The notes beneath the pieces are model-generated. The model made no database searches. It had not been told where the DNA came from and saw only the letters and a list, made by a program, of their open reading frames with translations. DNA of 64,000 nt from Gonatopus flavifemur. Taxonomy: Eukaryota > Arthropoda > Insecta > Hymenoptera > Dryinidae. The position numbers and the translations under genes are program-made. Positions 10,514 to 22,394 of the stretch are shown here, piece by piece; position 1 is the stretch's first letter; every line of letters begins with the position of its first letter. Where the stretch lies: positions 6,054,501 to 6,118,500 of the forward strand of contig JAFFJZ010000013.1 in assembly GCA_018340375.1 (NCBI GenBank), written 5' to 3'.

Positions 10514-13500
10514 CAATTCATCCTAATTCATTGTTTCTTTAGTATTATGTCGTAAGATTTATCATGCAAGTTTTTTTTCTCTATAAGGATTGTACTTCAA
10601 GGAACAAGTACCTTGATTCATAAATGCAATTTCTCCCATACGCAAGCGAGAACATTTTTTGGTTCGAATGATTATATTATTTCAATAGGGGGGAATAAGA
10701 ATTTTATTTCACTTGAATCATTTGTTGTTTAATAGGAACATGTAATGTTACTTCAATATGAATCAATTCATTATAAAGATATGAATTTCTTATTGATTTT
10801 GACTACCATCAAACCTCAAGAAGGACTTTTCTTCATCTCAACTTCGCGGAATATCATTCGTTCCTCCCTCTGTTCTCCAAGATTGTCCCTCTCGTGAGCG
10901 TACTAATTGCTTGGATAGATAACACGCCGAATGAAATTGCAATGACTCAAAGATTCATGATCGAGAGGGATGTGGAACCTTCCGTTGGTTAATTGGAATG
11001 AACAAAGCTCATATAATATTGGAGGAAGAATTAATTTTTTCACTATAAAAATCGGGTATTGTACATTATTTCTTCTTCCTCCGTATGTCGTGGTCTTTGA
11101 GATCTTCTCTACAAACAAACAAAAATTCATATTGCTTTGATTACCCTAAGCGCTCATCATACAAATTGTGTCGAACTCGAGAAAATCTCTGAACTACACA
11201 CGTAAGAAAGCAGTATACGTAACTTGCAATGAGTACGGTAACCGTCTCTCAGGTATGAGTATATAAATTTGATTTGCAACGAATCCACCTGTACGTTCCG
11301 CTCGCAATGAGAAGAAGTCGAGGGGACTCAGCTGAACGAAATCTGTGAGGTAAACCTCTCAATTGAATTCTCGTTCAACGAGAGTGTGTATGCGACTTGA
11401 TTTAGTAATCGTGAAGATATTCTCAAGTTCGATTTTACATTGATTTTTACTCATATTTATATCATGGAATGTTCATTTTGAATCACGTGCGAATTCAACA
11501 CCTGTCGGTGTTGTTTATAAGTTTTGTGATCGATTTATCGAATGATTTGATAACGCGCGTTGTCTCTCATCATTGGTGATTGAGTGATAATATTATATAT
11601 CGATTATAGATCGATTACTTGTCGAATTTGAATGTTCTTATATTGCGAAAGAGTGCAAAAGATCTTTAAGAATCGTTGCATGTCAGTTTTATTTTGACGC
11701 GCTCTTTAATTCTTTTTTAGAATCTTGTCTGGGGCATTCATACGTGATTCTCCATTCTCTTTCCATGTTTTTCGTCGATCGAACGCTATTATGTCATCAC
11801 TTGTACACTAGTTACGAGTGTAGGTGCGTGAATCCATATGTCGTTCATGTGCCGACTATGTTGACATTTTTTCATAACGCGTTCGCTCGACGACTTTTCG
11901 TTCGCTTCTTATCTCTCGATGCTTTGCGTATATACAATCTTCTTATCGAGTTTCTATGACTACTCTTTTTTTCTTGATGAATTAATTATTAATATTTTTC
12001 TTTTCTTCAAATCATTTTACAATCGCGCGGTGTTGTAACTGCACGAATGCCCTATGACACATTCGTACTGTTACAGACAAAACTCAGTTAAGTGAAATCA
12101 ATCTTTTTTTATCCAAATAAATTTATCATTCCAATAATAATATTTATAAATATTCATTTTGCGCTATTGAAACATAAAATATTGATTCGAGTACGAGAAT
12201 ATACTCTCCCGTGTACAGAGAAGAAGGTATTTATGAACCCAAGTACTTCTTTTTCAAGTACAATTTTGAAGAAGAAAGCACACTCTCTCATGATCAATAA
12301 TAAGACATAAGACTAAAGAAACGATGTATCAGGACACATTGAGAAAAAAATCACCTCCAAGGAATTTGATTGCGTACTGAAGAAAAAATATCGTTTTCAT
12401 AACAATACTAATTAGCTGTTACAGCTATCTGAAGTATAGGGATATTTTTATTGCTACCACGAACTGAATGGATCGTTTAGGAAGGATCTAAATTAATATG
12501 AAACAATCTAGGTCGTTACCAGAACAATGTACGTATCGCTACTGCAAACATCTGTCATAACCATACTCCAGGTCGTTACCATAACCACACATTTTTTTCA
12601 GTGCGGGTCATCGAGACTACACTCTGAGATTCTACCAGTCAAGCCACAGCCGGTCGCTTGAATTAAGTGTGTTCTCTTTGCATATATCAACTTACGCTCA
12701 TTTTTCGAACTTGAATATCTCGATGAACAAAAGGGGATAAAAGCCGAAAGGATTTCTCTCACGGGTTACACAAAAGATAGAAACATTTCAGTGCGCACTG
12801 AATGCAAACAGTGCAGCTCAATCGAAAACTCTATCAAGTGCACTCGTATACTTGTTTCGTTTTTTGTTCGCGGAATCGAATAGTTTTCGATTTCCCACAT
12901 GTGCTTTAGCAGTGCAATCCTGACCAGGGGTAAAGGATTGAAGATTCAATTTATGAAGAAATTTTCAAAGGAATTGAAGTAAGTTGATACCTTTTTCATT
13001 ATATAGTAAGAATATCGTATTGATAAATATTTGTCGTTTGTTTGTGCAAGATACATGATATCCAAAATCATCGTGAATAATTGTTACGATCAAGCGAATT
13101 CATTCGATGAAATTGAAGGGAAAAAGTGAGGAACAACTGATTTTGACTTGATATCAGTAATTGACATTCTAATATATGAAAATATTTCTGAAACCCTTTG
13201 AATCAAATTAACCCGATTACTACACGGAGAAAAAATTAGTCGACTGATCCGTGCTGTGACCTTCATGCAATCATTGTAACTAATAACCGAGGACCGATGG
13301 GAAGCCACCATTGAACTCTATAACATACTGGAATGAGCACTCCCCGCATATTCTATGGTTTGGACTGGTCAGTCACATACTATTGCGAAAAGATTTCTTC
13401 TCTCTCGAATGTCTACCCCTTATTCTCCTCATCTTTGTCTGATTCTCTTCCCCTTATTCTACTTATCTTTGTCTGGCATGTAAGGCTCGAACTCCTCTCT

Positions 13501-14700
13501 CTGACCGCGATAATCTGGGGAGTAATTATTTCAGTATATTATAGAGTTCAATGGAAGCAACGCAAGGGTTTTCTCCATGCGTTGGTGGAAACGATTGCGT
13601 GCAGGTGGTGGTTCATTCATAGCTACGTGAGAAAATCACCTTCAACATCGCATCGGAATTTCGCAAGGGATTTAGTCTGTCATTTTTCTCTCCGTGTGTA
13701 TAACAGCTTTAATGTCAAAGTTGGAAAACATATTGTTTTACTTCATACCAGGTAATATCATAAATTCTCTATTCTATTTTGAGAACATTGTTCAATCAGA
13801 ATGCAATCATATGAATTCATCAGTACTGATGGTTATTGATTCGAATTTTCAATTATATTAATCTCTTTGACGTGATGATGTGGAATTTGTTTCCCAAAAC
13901 TTGTTGAAAATTAATCGTGCAATCTTTGCTGCAAAGTTTCAAATAAGAATTGAGATGAGGAAATTGCTCTCATGCTAATAAAGAAGATCACTGAAATTCC
14001 AATGCACTCTCTTAATGAGATATGTCAAATCATTTGATATTACAAACAGATGAGTATAATCGTATGACACATAATTCGAATCAATATAATAATCGAATAA
14101 GAGAAAAACTCGAGAAAATAGATATCAATAGATAGAATGAGTTATAAGGCAAGCATTATAATTGAGAAGAACTTGACGTTACAATGAAATTGCGAAAAGA
14201 CTATAGGAAAGATATCATCGATAAATATATATAAATTACTAGAAAAGATTCTGGCCAGAATTATCATCCGTACTCACGCATCCACACACACACTAAAAGG
14301 TGGCCACCAATCCAATGTCGGAAGTTTTGCCGGAGTCCGTTGAAGCACGTGGAGAAGGTCCTATGTGAGGGTCCTTGAAAGAACATCAAAGATGAAACGT
14401 GCACGTGGAAACGTTAAAGAAATACGGGGAACGGCTGCAGCAAAAAGAATGGGACTGTACTTGTCCAAATTTTTTTCCGAGAAAGGTGTATGCGAGAGAG
14501 CACGACCCGGGTACTTGACACCTCACGTAACGATCGCCTTCTGATGCGATGATAGATTATCGAACGTTGCGTAAGTGGGGGAAGGGGGGGAAGTTAGTAT
14601 TTCGGTCTCATTAGAGATGGAGTAATAAGTAATGTAAAACGACCGTTCTCCAACATACCCTTCACCATAAAAGGGTCCTTTTATCCTGTTTCGCAGTCCT
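10514..14700. other. No recognisable gene
   Basis: AT-rich stretch with no assignable coding sequence. The longest frame, 13333-13755 on the plus strand, has a hydrophobic centre but no motif, and includes a ~29-bp tandem duplication (ccccttattct...atctttgtctg, 13417-13477) that lengthens it artificially. At 13222 there is a single CACGGAGAAAAA, the same terminus as the element at 33842-35170, without a partner nearby. The last ~400 bp (from ~14300) directly adjoins the BEL/Pao integrase and could be its 3' LTR, but no second LTR copy exists here to prove it. Confidence 0.5.
12595..12660 (-). repeat. tRNA-like remnant, minus strand
   Basis: On the minus strand, TGTGGCTTGACTGGTAGAA matches the A-box-like segment at 10440-10456 except at a few positions, and is followed by GTCTCGATGACCC and a run of A. 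It may be a second degraded copy of the same tRNA-derived repeat. The evidence is short and weak. Confidence 0.25.
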
Positions 14701-16527
14701 TCAAGGCGTGTCAGTTGGTAGTGAGCAGATCTTGGTTGCGGGTCGGGTTAGCGTGCCAGTAGGCGTCTTGAGTTTGACGACTCTTACAATATTATCAGAC
14801 CCTGGGTAAACTTCCAGGATTCGCCCGAGGGACCAGACGTTAGGCGGCAGATTTTTATCTATGAGTAGGACCAACTGGCCTGGAGTTAAATTCGTTGTAT
14901 GCCGAGTCCATTTCGACCTTTGCATTAAAGTGTAGAAGTATTCTTGGGTCCAACGACGCCAAAAGATTTGGACACTCTGTGTTATTAGTTGCCATCTTGA
15001 CAACAAGTTGGTGGGTTGATCGGACAGGTCGACTTCGGGACGGCTCAATAGTAGAGGGGCTCCAACCAGAAAGTGACCAGGAGGTAAATAATCAAATCCG
15101 TCGGCAGGATCACTTGATATAGGGCACAGAGGCCTGGAATTAAGCACTGCTTCGATCCGTGCAAGCAACGTCGAAAATTTCTCAAAGGTTAGGGCCGAAT
15201 CACCAATAATTCGTCTCAAATGGTCTTTGGTAGATTCCACGGCCGCTTCCCATATGCCGCCAAAATGGGGAGCGGAGGGTGGATTGAAGTCCCATTGAAT
15301 TTGTCGGTCTGCACAATATGTAGTTATTGAGGAATTACTGTTTTCGAGTGCAGCGGCTATCTCCTTAAGATCGCGAGCGGCACCTACAAAGTTCGTTCCG
15401 AGATCGCTGCGTAACGTTGTTGGAAGTCCCCTTCGGGAAATGAAGCGGTCCAAAACGGCGAGAAAGGAAGCTGAAGATAGATCTCCGACTAAATCTAAAT
15501 ACAATGCGCGAGTACTAAGACAGACAAATAACGTTATCCAACATTTAACACGTCGAGCGTCGCGTCGTCGGCTTTCTTTCAACAAATATGGACCAGCCAA
15601 ATCAACTCCGGTGTTCACAAAGGCTCTATTACGTTGAAATCGAACGCTTGGAAGACTAGACATGGAGGGTTCAACTGGTTTGGCCTTGAACCGGTAACAT
15701 TTCACACATTGAAACGTGATTTGGCGTAAGAGACTCCGTAAGTTTGGGATCCAAAACTTTCTCTGAATCAAAGACTGTAATAATTGTGGCCCTCCATGTA
15801 GCGTTACTTGGTGATAATGGGTGCAGATGAGTTTGGCGAGACGTGATTTGCGGGGAATCAATAAGCGGTGTTTATGAGTTTCGGGTATGGGAGCTCTGGC
15901 CAGACGACCGGTCGCGACCCCCCACCCTTAAGAGCTCAACGTCATCTATGAAAGGAGTCAGGTGACGTACAAATCCTTTAATGGGTCGGTTTTCTTTGAT
16001 TTCTTCGAATAAATCCGAGAAATATTTCCGTTGAGTCCATCGGATGAGAGCGTAAAGGGCGAGAACCGATTCGTTACGTTGAGACGTAATCTTTACGCGG
16101 GTTAGCCGCTTGGAACAGATGATGTTTATGAATCGAATTATCTGTACGAGGATTTGCCGTATACGGATCAGAGAGGATGAATTTCCTAAAAGGCTATCGA
16201 TAACGTTTTCCTCAACCTCTTTCGATGCAATAATACTCAGGAATCCGAGAGTATTAGATTTGAGTTCAGGTAGGATATCATCGTGATCCGGATTACTAGT
16301 GGGCCATTGAGTTATCTCGTTCCTTAAAAATTCTGGTCCATGCCACCATAACTGATGGTTGACAAGTTGATGGGGTTGAAGATCCCGAGAAGCGACGTCT
16401 GCTGCATTGAATCTACCCGCGACATGTGACCAGGAGGCAGGAGGCGTAAGTTCGAGAATTTACACAACTCTATTAGCTACGTATGTTTTCAATAAGTGTG
16501 GGGGAGTACGGAGCCAGGAGAGTACGA
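14701..16527 (-). pseudogene. BEL/Pao integrase and RNase H tail (copy 1)
   Basis: 14701-15861 encodes 386 open residues. They start in the zinc-binding part (HYHQVTLHGGPQLL, then CVKCYRFKA), go through the integrase core (VDLAGPY, SDLGTNF, NPPSAPHFGGIWEAAVES with the catalytic Glu), and end in the DUF5641-like tail (PGQLVLLIDKNLPPNVWSLGRI). Upstream, 15862-16527 continues in minus-strand pieces that resemble the RNase H end and connection domain (for example LVNHQLWWHGPEFL) but is interrupted by stops. The integrase section is the best preserved part of this copy. It would insert element cDNA into the genome; this copy cannot supply a complete polyprotein. Confidence 0.85.
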
Positions 16528-18021
16528 CTATACATCAGTGAAGCAAAACAATTGATGTGAGGGGAGTCGATCTCGAAAATGTTGGACGGATTGCAGCAGC
16601 TTAGCTAACAATAAGGCCCCGTTTAACTCTAACCGTGGAATCATTATGAGTTTGAGTGGTGCAACTTTGCTCTTGCCTTTAATTAAATGAATATGTACGT
16701 TCTTTCCTCCCTGCCGCACGCGCAAATGAAGACAAGCAGCATAACCGCGTTCGCTAGCGTTACACATCCCGATTAGTGATATATCAGATTGCGAATCATT
16801 GGGACCGAATCCTTGTACGAAACAAGGGAGCCGAATTTGGGTTAATTCGTGTAATTGCTGGTGGAAATTTAACCATGCGGATTTAAGTTCTTCGGGGAGC
16901 TCGTCATCCCATCCTACTCCAGCAATCCATGATCGTTGGATGAAATATTTAATCCAAAATACCACAGGTGTGAGGTCACCGTTGAGATCATAAATTCTCG
17001 CCACCTGCGATAATATTCCTCGTTTTGTACACACGGAATTTTCCAAAGAGAATTGATAACTAAAATTATCATCTGTAGGATTCCATATCAATCCCAAGAG
17101 CTTTATGCCGTCGGTATGATCGAAAGAGAGTGGGTTTTCACGGTGCTCTGATGGTATATGAGTTAGAACCTCGCGGCAATTACTAGCAAATTTCCTCAAA
17201 GTGAAGCCTCCTCGTTGTAGAAGCTCTATGAGTTCGTGATATAAAGTGACTATATCGTCTTGTGAAGGCAAGGAACTTACAATATCATCGATATATATGT
17301 TGGATCTTAGTACCTCCGAGGCGAGTGGAAAGTTAGAGCCTTCGTCCTCCACCAGTTGGGATAACACTCGCTGCGCTAGATAAGGACTACAAGTGAGTCC
17401 GAATGGAAGAGTTACGAATTCCCATTCTGCAATGGGCTGAGAATAATCACTTCTCCACAATAAATGCACGAAACGAGTGTCAGCCGGGTTCAATCGGATG
17501 CATCGGAACATCTGTTTGATGTCAGCTGTTGGAGCTACTGGATGTAGTCTGAATCTCAACAGAATGTCCGCGATGTCAGCCTACAGCTTAGGTCCCGTTA
17601 ATGAAGATCCATTCAGTGAATGACCTGTGTTGCTCTTTTCACTGGCGTTGAAAACTACTCTAACTTTGGTTGTTGTACTGTTTTTTACTACCGCGTGGTG
17701 AGTTAATACATAATCTGACGGGGTAAACACGGGTCGCAAATGATCTTGATCTGCATAATCTTGCACACTGTCGTTATATTGACTCTGCAGATCCGGATTC
17801 CGAGCTAGGCGTCGTTCTAAACCTGCCAATCGTTTGTACGCTATGTCACGAGTAGAGCCTAGGGAGGCGAGATCTTTCTTATTTCGAAATGGAAGTGAAA
17901 CTTGGTAACTTCCACGGCTATCGCGCGTGGTAGTAGCTGAAAAATAGTCCTCACATTCCTTATCTTGGTGGCTCATCACGGTATAAGAAGCGCATTCCTC
18001 ATTCTCCCAAAACCTCTGCAA
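16528..18021 (-). pseudogene. BEL/Pao reverse transcriptase (copy 1)
   Basis: Two minus-strand frames, 17581-18021 and 16528-17559, cover the reverse transcriptase. The first holds the N-terminal palm (TTTKVRVVFNASEKS). The second holds the ADIKQMFRCIRL strand with a catalytic Asp, the LPFGLTCSPY motif and YIDDI as the active-site YxDD box, then the start of RNase H (GMCNASERGYAACLHLR). The two frames are separated by a stop between LTGPKL and the ADI block. The product would copy element RNA into DNA; this copy is dead. Confidence 0.85.
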
Positions 18022-18301
18022 TAACTCATCGATTGGGGTTGTATACGTTAGTGGAACTATCAGAGGGAGTTATTGGGAGTTTCCCGAAAATGAGAAAGCC
18101 AAAAATCGTTCGTCAAGAGGATGGTTCGCCAGGAATGTGACAGACATTGTTTGTTAAAATTTCCGAGTAATGCTGTACGCCTAATAGCATATCACTTTGC
18201 CCTGGTCGGTCAAATCCGGGATCTGCTAGCTGTAAGTGTGAAAACTTTTCACGTATCGTAGCATCTATGGAATATTTGGGTAGACTAGGAGCAATTGTTG
18301 A

Positions 18302-19297
18302 TTAAACAATAGCTTCCACCGAGAGTGTAGGCGTGGACGAGTGTCGTGGAGATATCTTGCACGTGACACACACATGATGATTAGCAAAGGTAGAACTGCC
18401 AACTCCTACAATATCTACAGGGAATCGCTCACGAGGTAAGCGGAGACGTTGGACTAAGGATTCAGTAACAAACGATGATTCACTAGCTGGGTCTACAAAT
18501 AAGCGACACGTGACCCAATCCCCGGAAAATGAGAGAATCCGAACTTGCGCGGTACCCAAAAGGCCCAAAACGTTTTTGGAGGTGGATGGGGATGAATGGG
18601 TATGACAACTCAACACGTTTGTTGTATTATCAACGCTTGTCTGAGAGTTACTTGTACCAGCCGAATTTGAACTGGGATTCGAAACCGTAGTCGCGGTTGA
18701 TAAATGAGTGCTCGAAAAAGTCGGGTTATCTAAATGCAACATAGTATGATGATTTTTCCGATCACATTTGCGACAACACAGTTTACTGTCACAAGCAGAT
18801 CTTGCATGTCGACCCAGACAAGCGTAGCACAACCTTAGACCCTTTATGGTATCCCAACGTTGTTGTGGATTCATTTCGAGAAATTGCGGACAAACATAAA
18901 TCTTATGTTCGGATTTACAGATTGGACACGGCGTCGCTATAGTTGCAGTATCTCTGTGGGACGAGAATGGTTGTCCTTCTCGTTTATACGAATGAGCTTG
19001 AGAAATAAAAGACTCAGTGTTTGGAATGTTTTTCGGAGTATTAGACTCATATAAGTTGGGATCGTTGCCAGATCGTTGGGGCGGGTGCGATTTAACGTTC
19101 AATGATTTCCGTGAGGTCTGTAACTTGGAAGCGATTTTATACCTATCACGAACGGAGTCTGTTCAATTTTCGAATGTAGGAAAACGTGTATCAGAATATT
19201 TTTCTTCGAATGAACGTCTAGTATCTGGATCCAACACCTTTAGAGCTATATTTACGATAGTGAAATCCATTAGATCAGGAATTACTGTTCGATTCTG
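18302..19297 (-). pseudogene. BEL/Pao gag zinc knuckles and protease (copy 1)
   Basis: The minus-strand frame 18302-19102 has the BEL-type cysteine cluster (CPICKSEHKIYVCPQF, CYACLGRHA, CCRKCDRKNHHTMLH) and then a retropepsin-like block, CRLFVDPASESSFV, where the usual D[ST]GS active site is altered to DPASES. The frame continues upstream to ~19297 as gag (for example LDPDTRRSFEEKY), but an in-frame TGA interrupts it near 19163. Below 18302 the protease-RT linker (RPGQSDMLLG) follows with several stops. Confidence 0.75.
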
Positions 19298-19399
19298 AAA
19301 CTTTTTGGAATTTCGCTCCGCCCTATTATGTAACCAGGCAGAGGGGAGTAACTTCGAGCAATTATTGTAACAGCATCAAGCACCCCTCATGTGAGAGGC

Positions 19400-19787
19400 A
19401 AGGGGATTCACAATGATCAAGCACTCCGGAGGGAACAGAAAACTACCACGTCCACGTCGTTGTTCCTGGGTAGCGCTGAGAGTAGTTCATCAATAACTTC
19501 GACGGTCCATACCTTGCACCTCAATGGGCGAAAAGGGGTCCATGACCAGTGTTTAGTAAAGGGTTTGAAACCAGCTTTCTTATGCCATGATAAAAAATGG
19601 GAGTCCAATTCAAAAAAACCATCTTCACCCCTCAATGACCTTCAAAATGACCTCTGAGGGATTTTTCAAGGTCAGTATCATACTTCCCCCTTGGAACCCT
19701 AAACTTTTCACCCGGAACATTTTTTTCCATCTCCACTAATTTCCGAGATATTTGACTATATCACTTCAAATGGACCACCCTGTATAT
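19400..19787. mobile_element. Terminal relic resembling the DD41D transposon ends
   Basis: The segment ends CCACCCTGTA-TATA and contains a series of features also found in the right terminus of the transposon at 50852-52888: tandem tgacct/aaaatgacct blocks, a 'ggaaccctaaacttttc...gaacattttttt' stretch, and 'ccgagat...acttcaaatgga' before the end. No matching left end or transposase was found. I read it as a solo terminal fragment of a related element. Confidence 0.45.
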
Positions 19788-19858
19788 AATTCCTCATGCG
19801 GGAGAAAACATTTACTGTGGAGTTCTCTATCCTTCTTCTTTCATATCCAGAACATATA

Positions 19859-21147
19859 TTGGGAGTACAAATCAGTTCGCTCCGGTTTGAAAAGATGACT
19901 CTCGCTCTCATGAATGTTTCGTAGTCACTACCGATTTGATTGTTTCAGAAAAGTAAGACACCTGTGAATAATATTCACTTGATATCACTCCGAGTTCCTC
20001 CTAGAATCCCGATTTTCACTCAGTGGAGCATGTCAAATTTCGTTTTAACTAAGCAGCATTTGCGGGAGGTGCTAGTTTTCTGTTTTAATTGGGAAAAAAG
20101 TGCAGCTGAAACCCATCGAATGCTAGTGGAAGTTTATGGTGACAATGCTCTAACTGATAAATCATGTAGGGAATGGTTTCTACGTTTTGAGAATGGCGAT
20201 TTCAGTGTCGAAGACAAGCCTCGCTCAAGACAACCACAAAAATTCGGAAACAAGGAATTGGAGGCTTTACTCGACGAAGATTCGAGTCAAACGCAACAGG
20301 AGCTTGCGGAATCATTAGGAGTTACGCAACAAGCAATTTCCGTACAATTACTATCCATGGGCATGACTCAAAAGCAAGGCAATTGGGTGTCTCATGACTC
20401 AAATCCTAGAGACATTGAATGGCGATTTTTCACTCGCGAGGGACTGATTCAAAGACAACGAAGAAAGCGGTTCTTACATCGGATTGTGACAGGAGATGAG
20501 AAATGGATATTCTACCATAACCCCAAGGGAAGAAAATACTATGCTATGCCCGCCAATCGTTGCCATGGACTTCAACATCGACACCAAAGAGGAATATCCA
20601 TGGTTCAAAGATCATGCTGTGTATCTGGTGGAACCAAAAGGGTATTATATACTATGAGTTGCTAAAACCTGATGATTCTATTACGGGTGGTCGGTATAGA
20701 CTACAATTGATTCGTTTAGTCGTGAGTTACGAAAAAAACGTCCGGAATACAAGGAAAGGCATGACAAAGTTATTCTTTTACACGATAACGCTCGGCCTCA
20801 TGTCGCAAAAGTAGTGAAAAATTATCTGGAAACGTTGAAGTGGGATATTCTACCGCACCCGCCGTACTCGCCGGACATTGCTCCTTCTGATTACTGGTTA
20901 TTCCGACAGATGCAGCACGATTTGGCAGGCCACCAGTTCACTTCGTTCGAAGAAATCGAAAATTGGCTCCTAACTTGGATCGCCTCGAAAGACGAGACGT
21001 TTTTCCGTAACGGGATTCGAAAATTACCCGATAGATGGGAAAAAGATAGCCAGCGATGGACAATACTTTGATTAATTTGATAATTCATGTTCTTCTGGAA
21101 TAAACGCATCTTCAACTATAAAAAAACGGAATTAATTTGTACTCCCA
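19859..21147 (+). mobile_element. Mariner (DD34D) element, degraded
   Basis: Imperfect terminal inverted repeats, TGGGAGTACAAAT at the left end and its reverse complement at the right, lie next to TA dinucleotides and bound a 1.29-kb element that holds a broken mariner transposase. The size matches mariner. It sits between the DD41D relic and the first LINE copy. Confidence 0.8.
20030..21071 (+). pseudogene. Mariner transposase, frameshifted
   Basis: Begins MSNFVLTKQHLREV with the paired helix-turn-helix region (LDEDSSQTQQELAESLGV) and runs to RWEKDSQRW. The first catalytic Asp is in VTGDEKWIF and the third in PYSPDIAPSDYWLF. The second, in LLHDNARPH, is present but in another frame (around 20780). 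Frame changes fall near 20560-20660 and 20690-20810. Counting from the second to the third Asp gives 34 residues, the mariner DD34D signature. All three catalytic residues survive at DNA level, but no continuous protein can be made. Confidence 0.88.
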
Positions 21148-21723
21148 TATCATAGATGGTATAGTTATGCTATTGCTTCGATTTATAAAACTCTTTTATA
21201 ATGTAAACGAAGTACGATAGGGTAAGTAACCAAACAGAGCTTCATTGTTCATGAATAGAGACCGGATTAGATGCAACAAAAAGAAAGTGCAAAATATGCA
21301 TGAGAAAAATCTCAAAACATGCAGTAAAACATCAAAAATATACAACAAAATATCCAAAAATTGTAAAGAGTTTTTATTCATAAAAAAATCAGAAATAAAA
21401 CAGAGTGACCAGTATATTTTCTAAACATTCTGAGAACATTCATTCAATGTGCTGGAAAACACTTTTGGGGATATTGTGGACAAATGCTATGGTAAGTTTT
21501 CAGAACGTTCTCGAAACGTTATATGAAAACTAAGTATTTTATCTCCAACAAATACAAATTTGAATTTATAGTTTTACTAAGGACAAAAGTATCAAACAAA
21601 AATAAAAGTCTGTTCTTTATTGAATATTTGGAAATATTTCATTTTAGAAGTTCGAAACTATTGGCAGAATATAAATTATCAAGAATTAAGTCAATATATT
21701 AAGATTCACATAACCTTAAAATT
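21148..21723. other. No gene; repeat-like filler left of LINE copy A
   Basis: Contains attcatgaatagagaccgga at ~21248, whose inverted counterpart (tccggtctctgttcatga) occurs at ~32604 on the far side of the LINE. Both flanks also have gaacgtt/gagaacatt motifs. This suggests that the LINE inserted into, or near, copies of one older repeat. No coding sequence. Confidence 0.4.
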
Positions 21724-22394
21724 CTTCCCCGTGGGACGATTGCGGGTCTTCCGGGGGAATATTCTTGATACCTGTCCTGGATATCATTTTTATTCATCCT
21801 TGGTAGCATCTGCTTCCTTTACGTGGTGGGGAGGATAATTATCTCAGGTTTGGGTCTCTTTCTCGAGTGAAATAAACTACTGGAGGGGGAGAATACAGAC
21901 TCAGAGAAACTAAATCATCCCAACACCAGGAACATCGGCAAAAACGGAGGGAAAACGAGGGGAAACTACCTTCCTTGACATTTTTCAATATTCCCGAGGG
22001 AATGAAATCTTTTTCCAAACCTAGAATTTCTGAATTATAATTTATTGAAAAAAAACAACATGATGGCGTCCTCTCGAGTTGAATATTCCGGAGGTGAAAT
22101 AGCCTCCCGTTCGTATCTCCGGGTGGAGGCTGCTTGAGAGAGCTTCATCGAACAAGATAGAGAACCAAAGAAGATACGGAAGGAAGGGAACATTCTCCGA
22201 GTCGAAGCTTGGAATGGTAGATCACTGAGACCAACAGGGGAAATCAAAAATTTGAAATTGGAAATGAATAGGTTGAGTATCGATGTAATGGAAATGAAAA
22301 GAATGAGATGACCGCAAGAAGGAGATTTTTGGAGTGTGAATCATAGAATAATTCACACAGGATCAAAGAATGGTCAAGCAGGTGTGGGAATTAA

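Larger units (their letters stand above)
14701..19300 (-). mobile_element. Decayed BEL/Pao retrotransposon (copy 1)
   Basis: Read on the minus strand, the order is gag/zinc knuckle, aspartic protease, reverse transcriptase, RNase H, integrase, then the DUF5641-type tail: the BEL/Pao order. The frame is broken by several stops. The 5' part of gag is missing beyond ~19300 and no LTR pair is recognisable, so the copy is truncated and old. It is clearly different in sequence from the BEL/Pao element at 46-54 kb. Confidence 0.85.

Noticed and set aside
13333..13755. 140-codon hydrophobic frame
   Set aside because: No family motif, includes a tandem duplication, no splice or codon evidence; treated as chance.
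14300..14700. 3' LTR of BEL/Pao copy 1
   Set aside because: Position is right but no matching 5' LTR exists in the window, so it cannot be shown.
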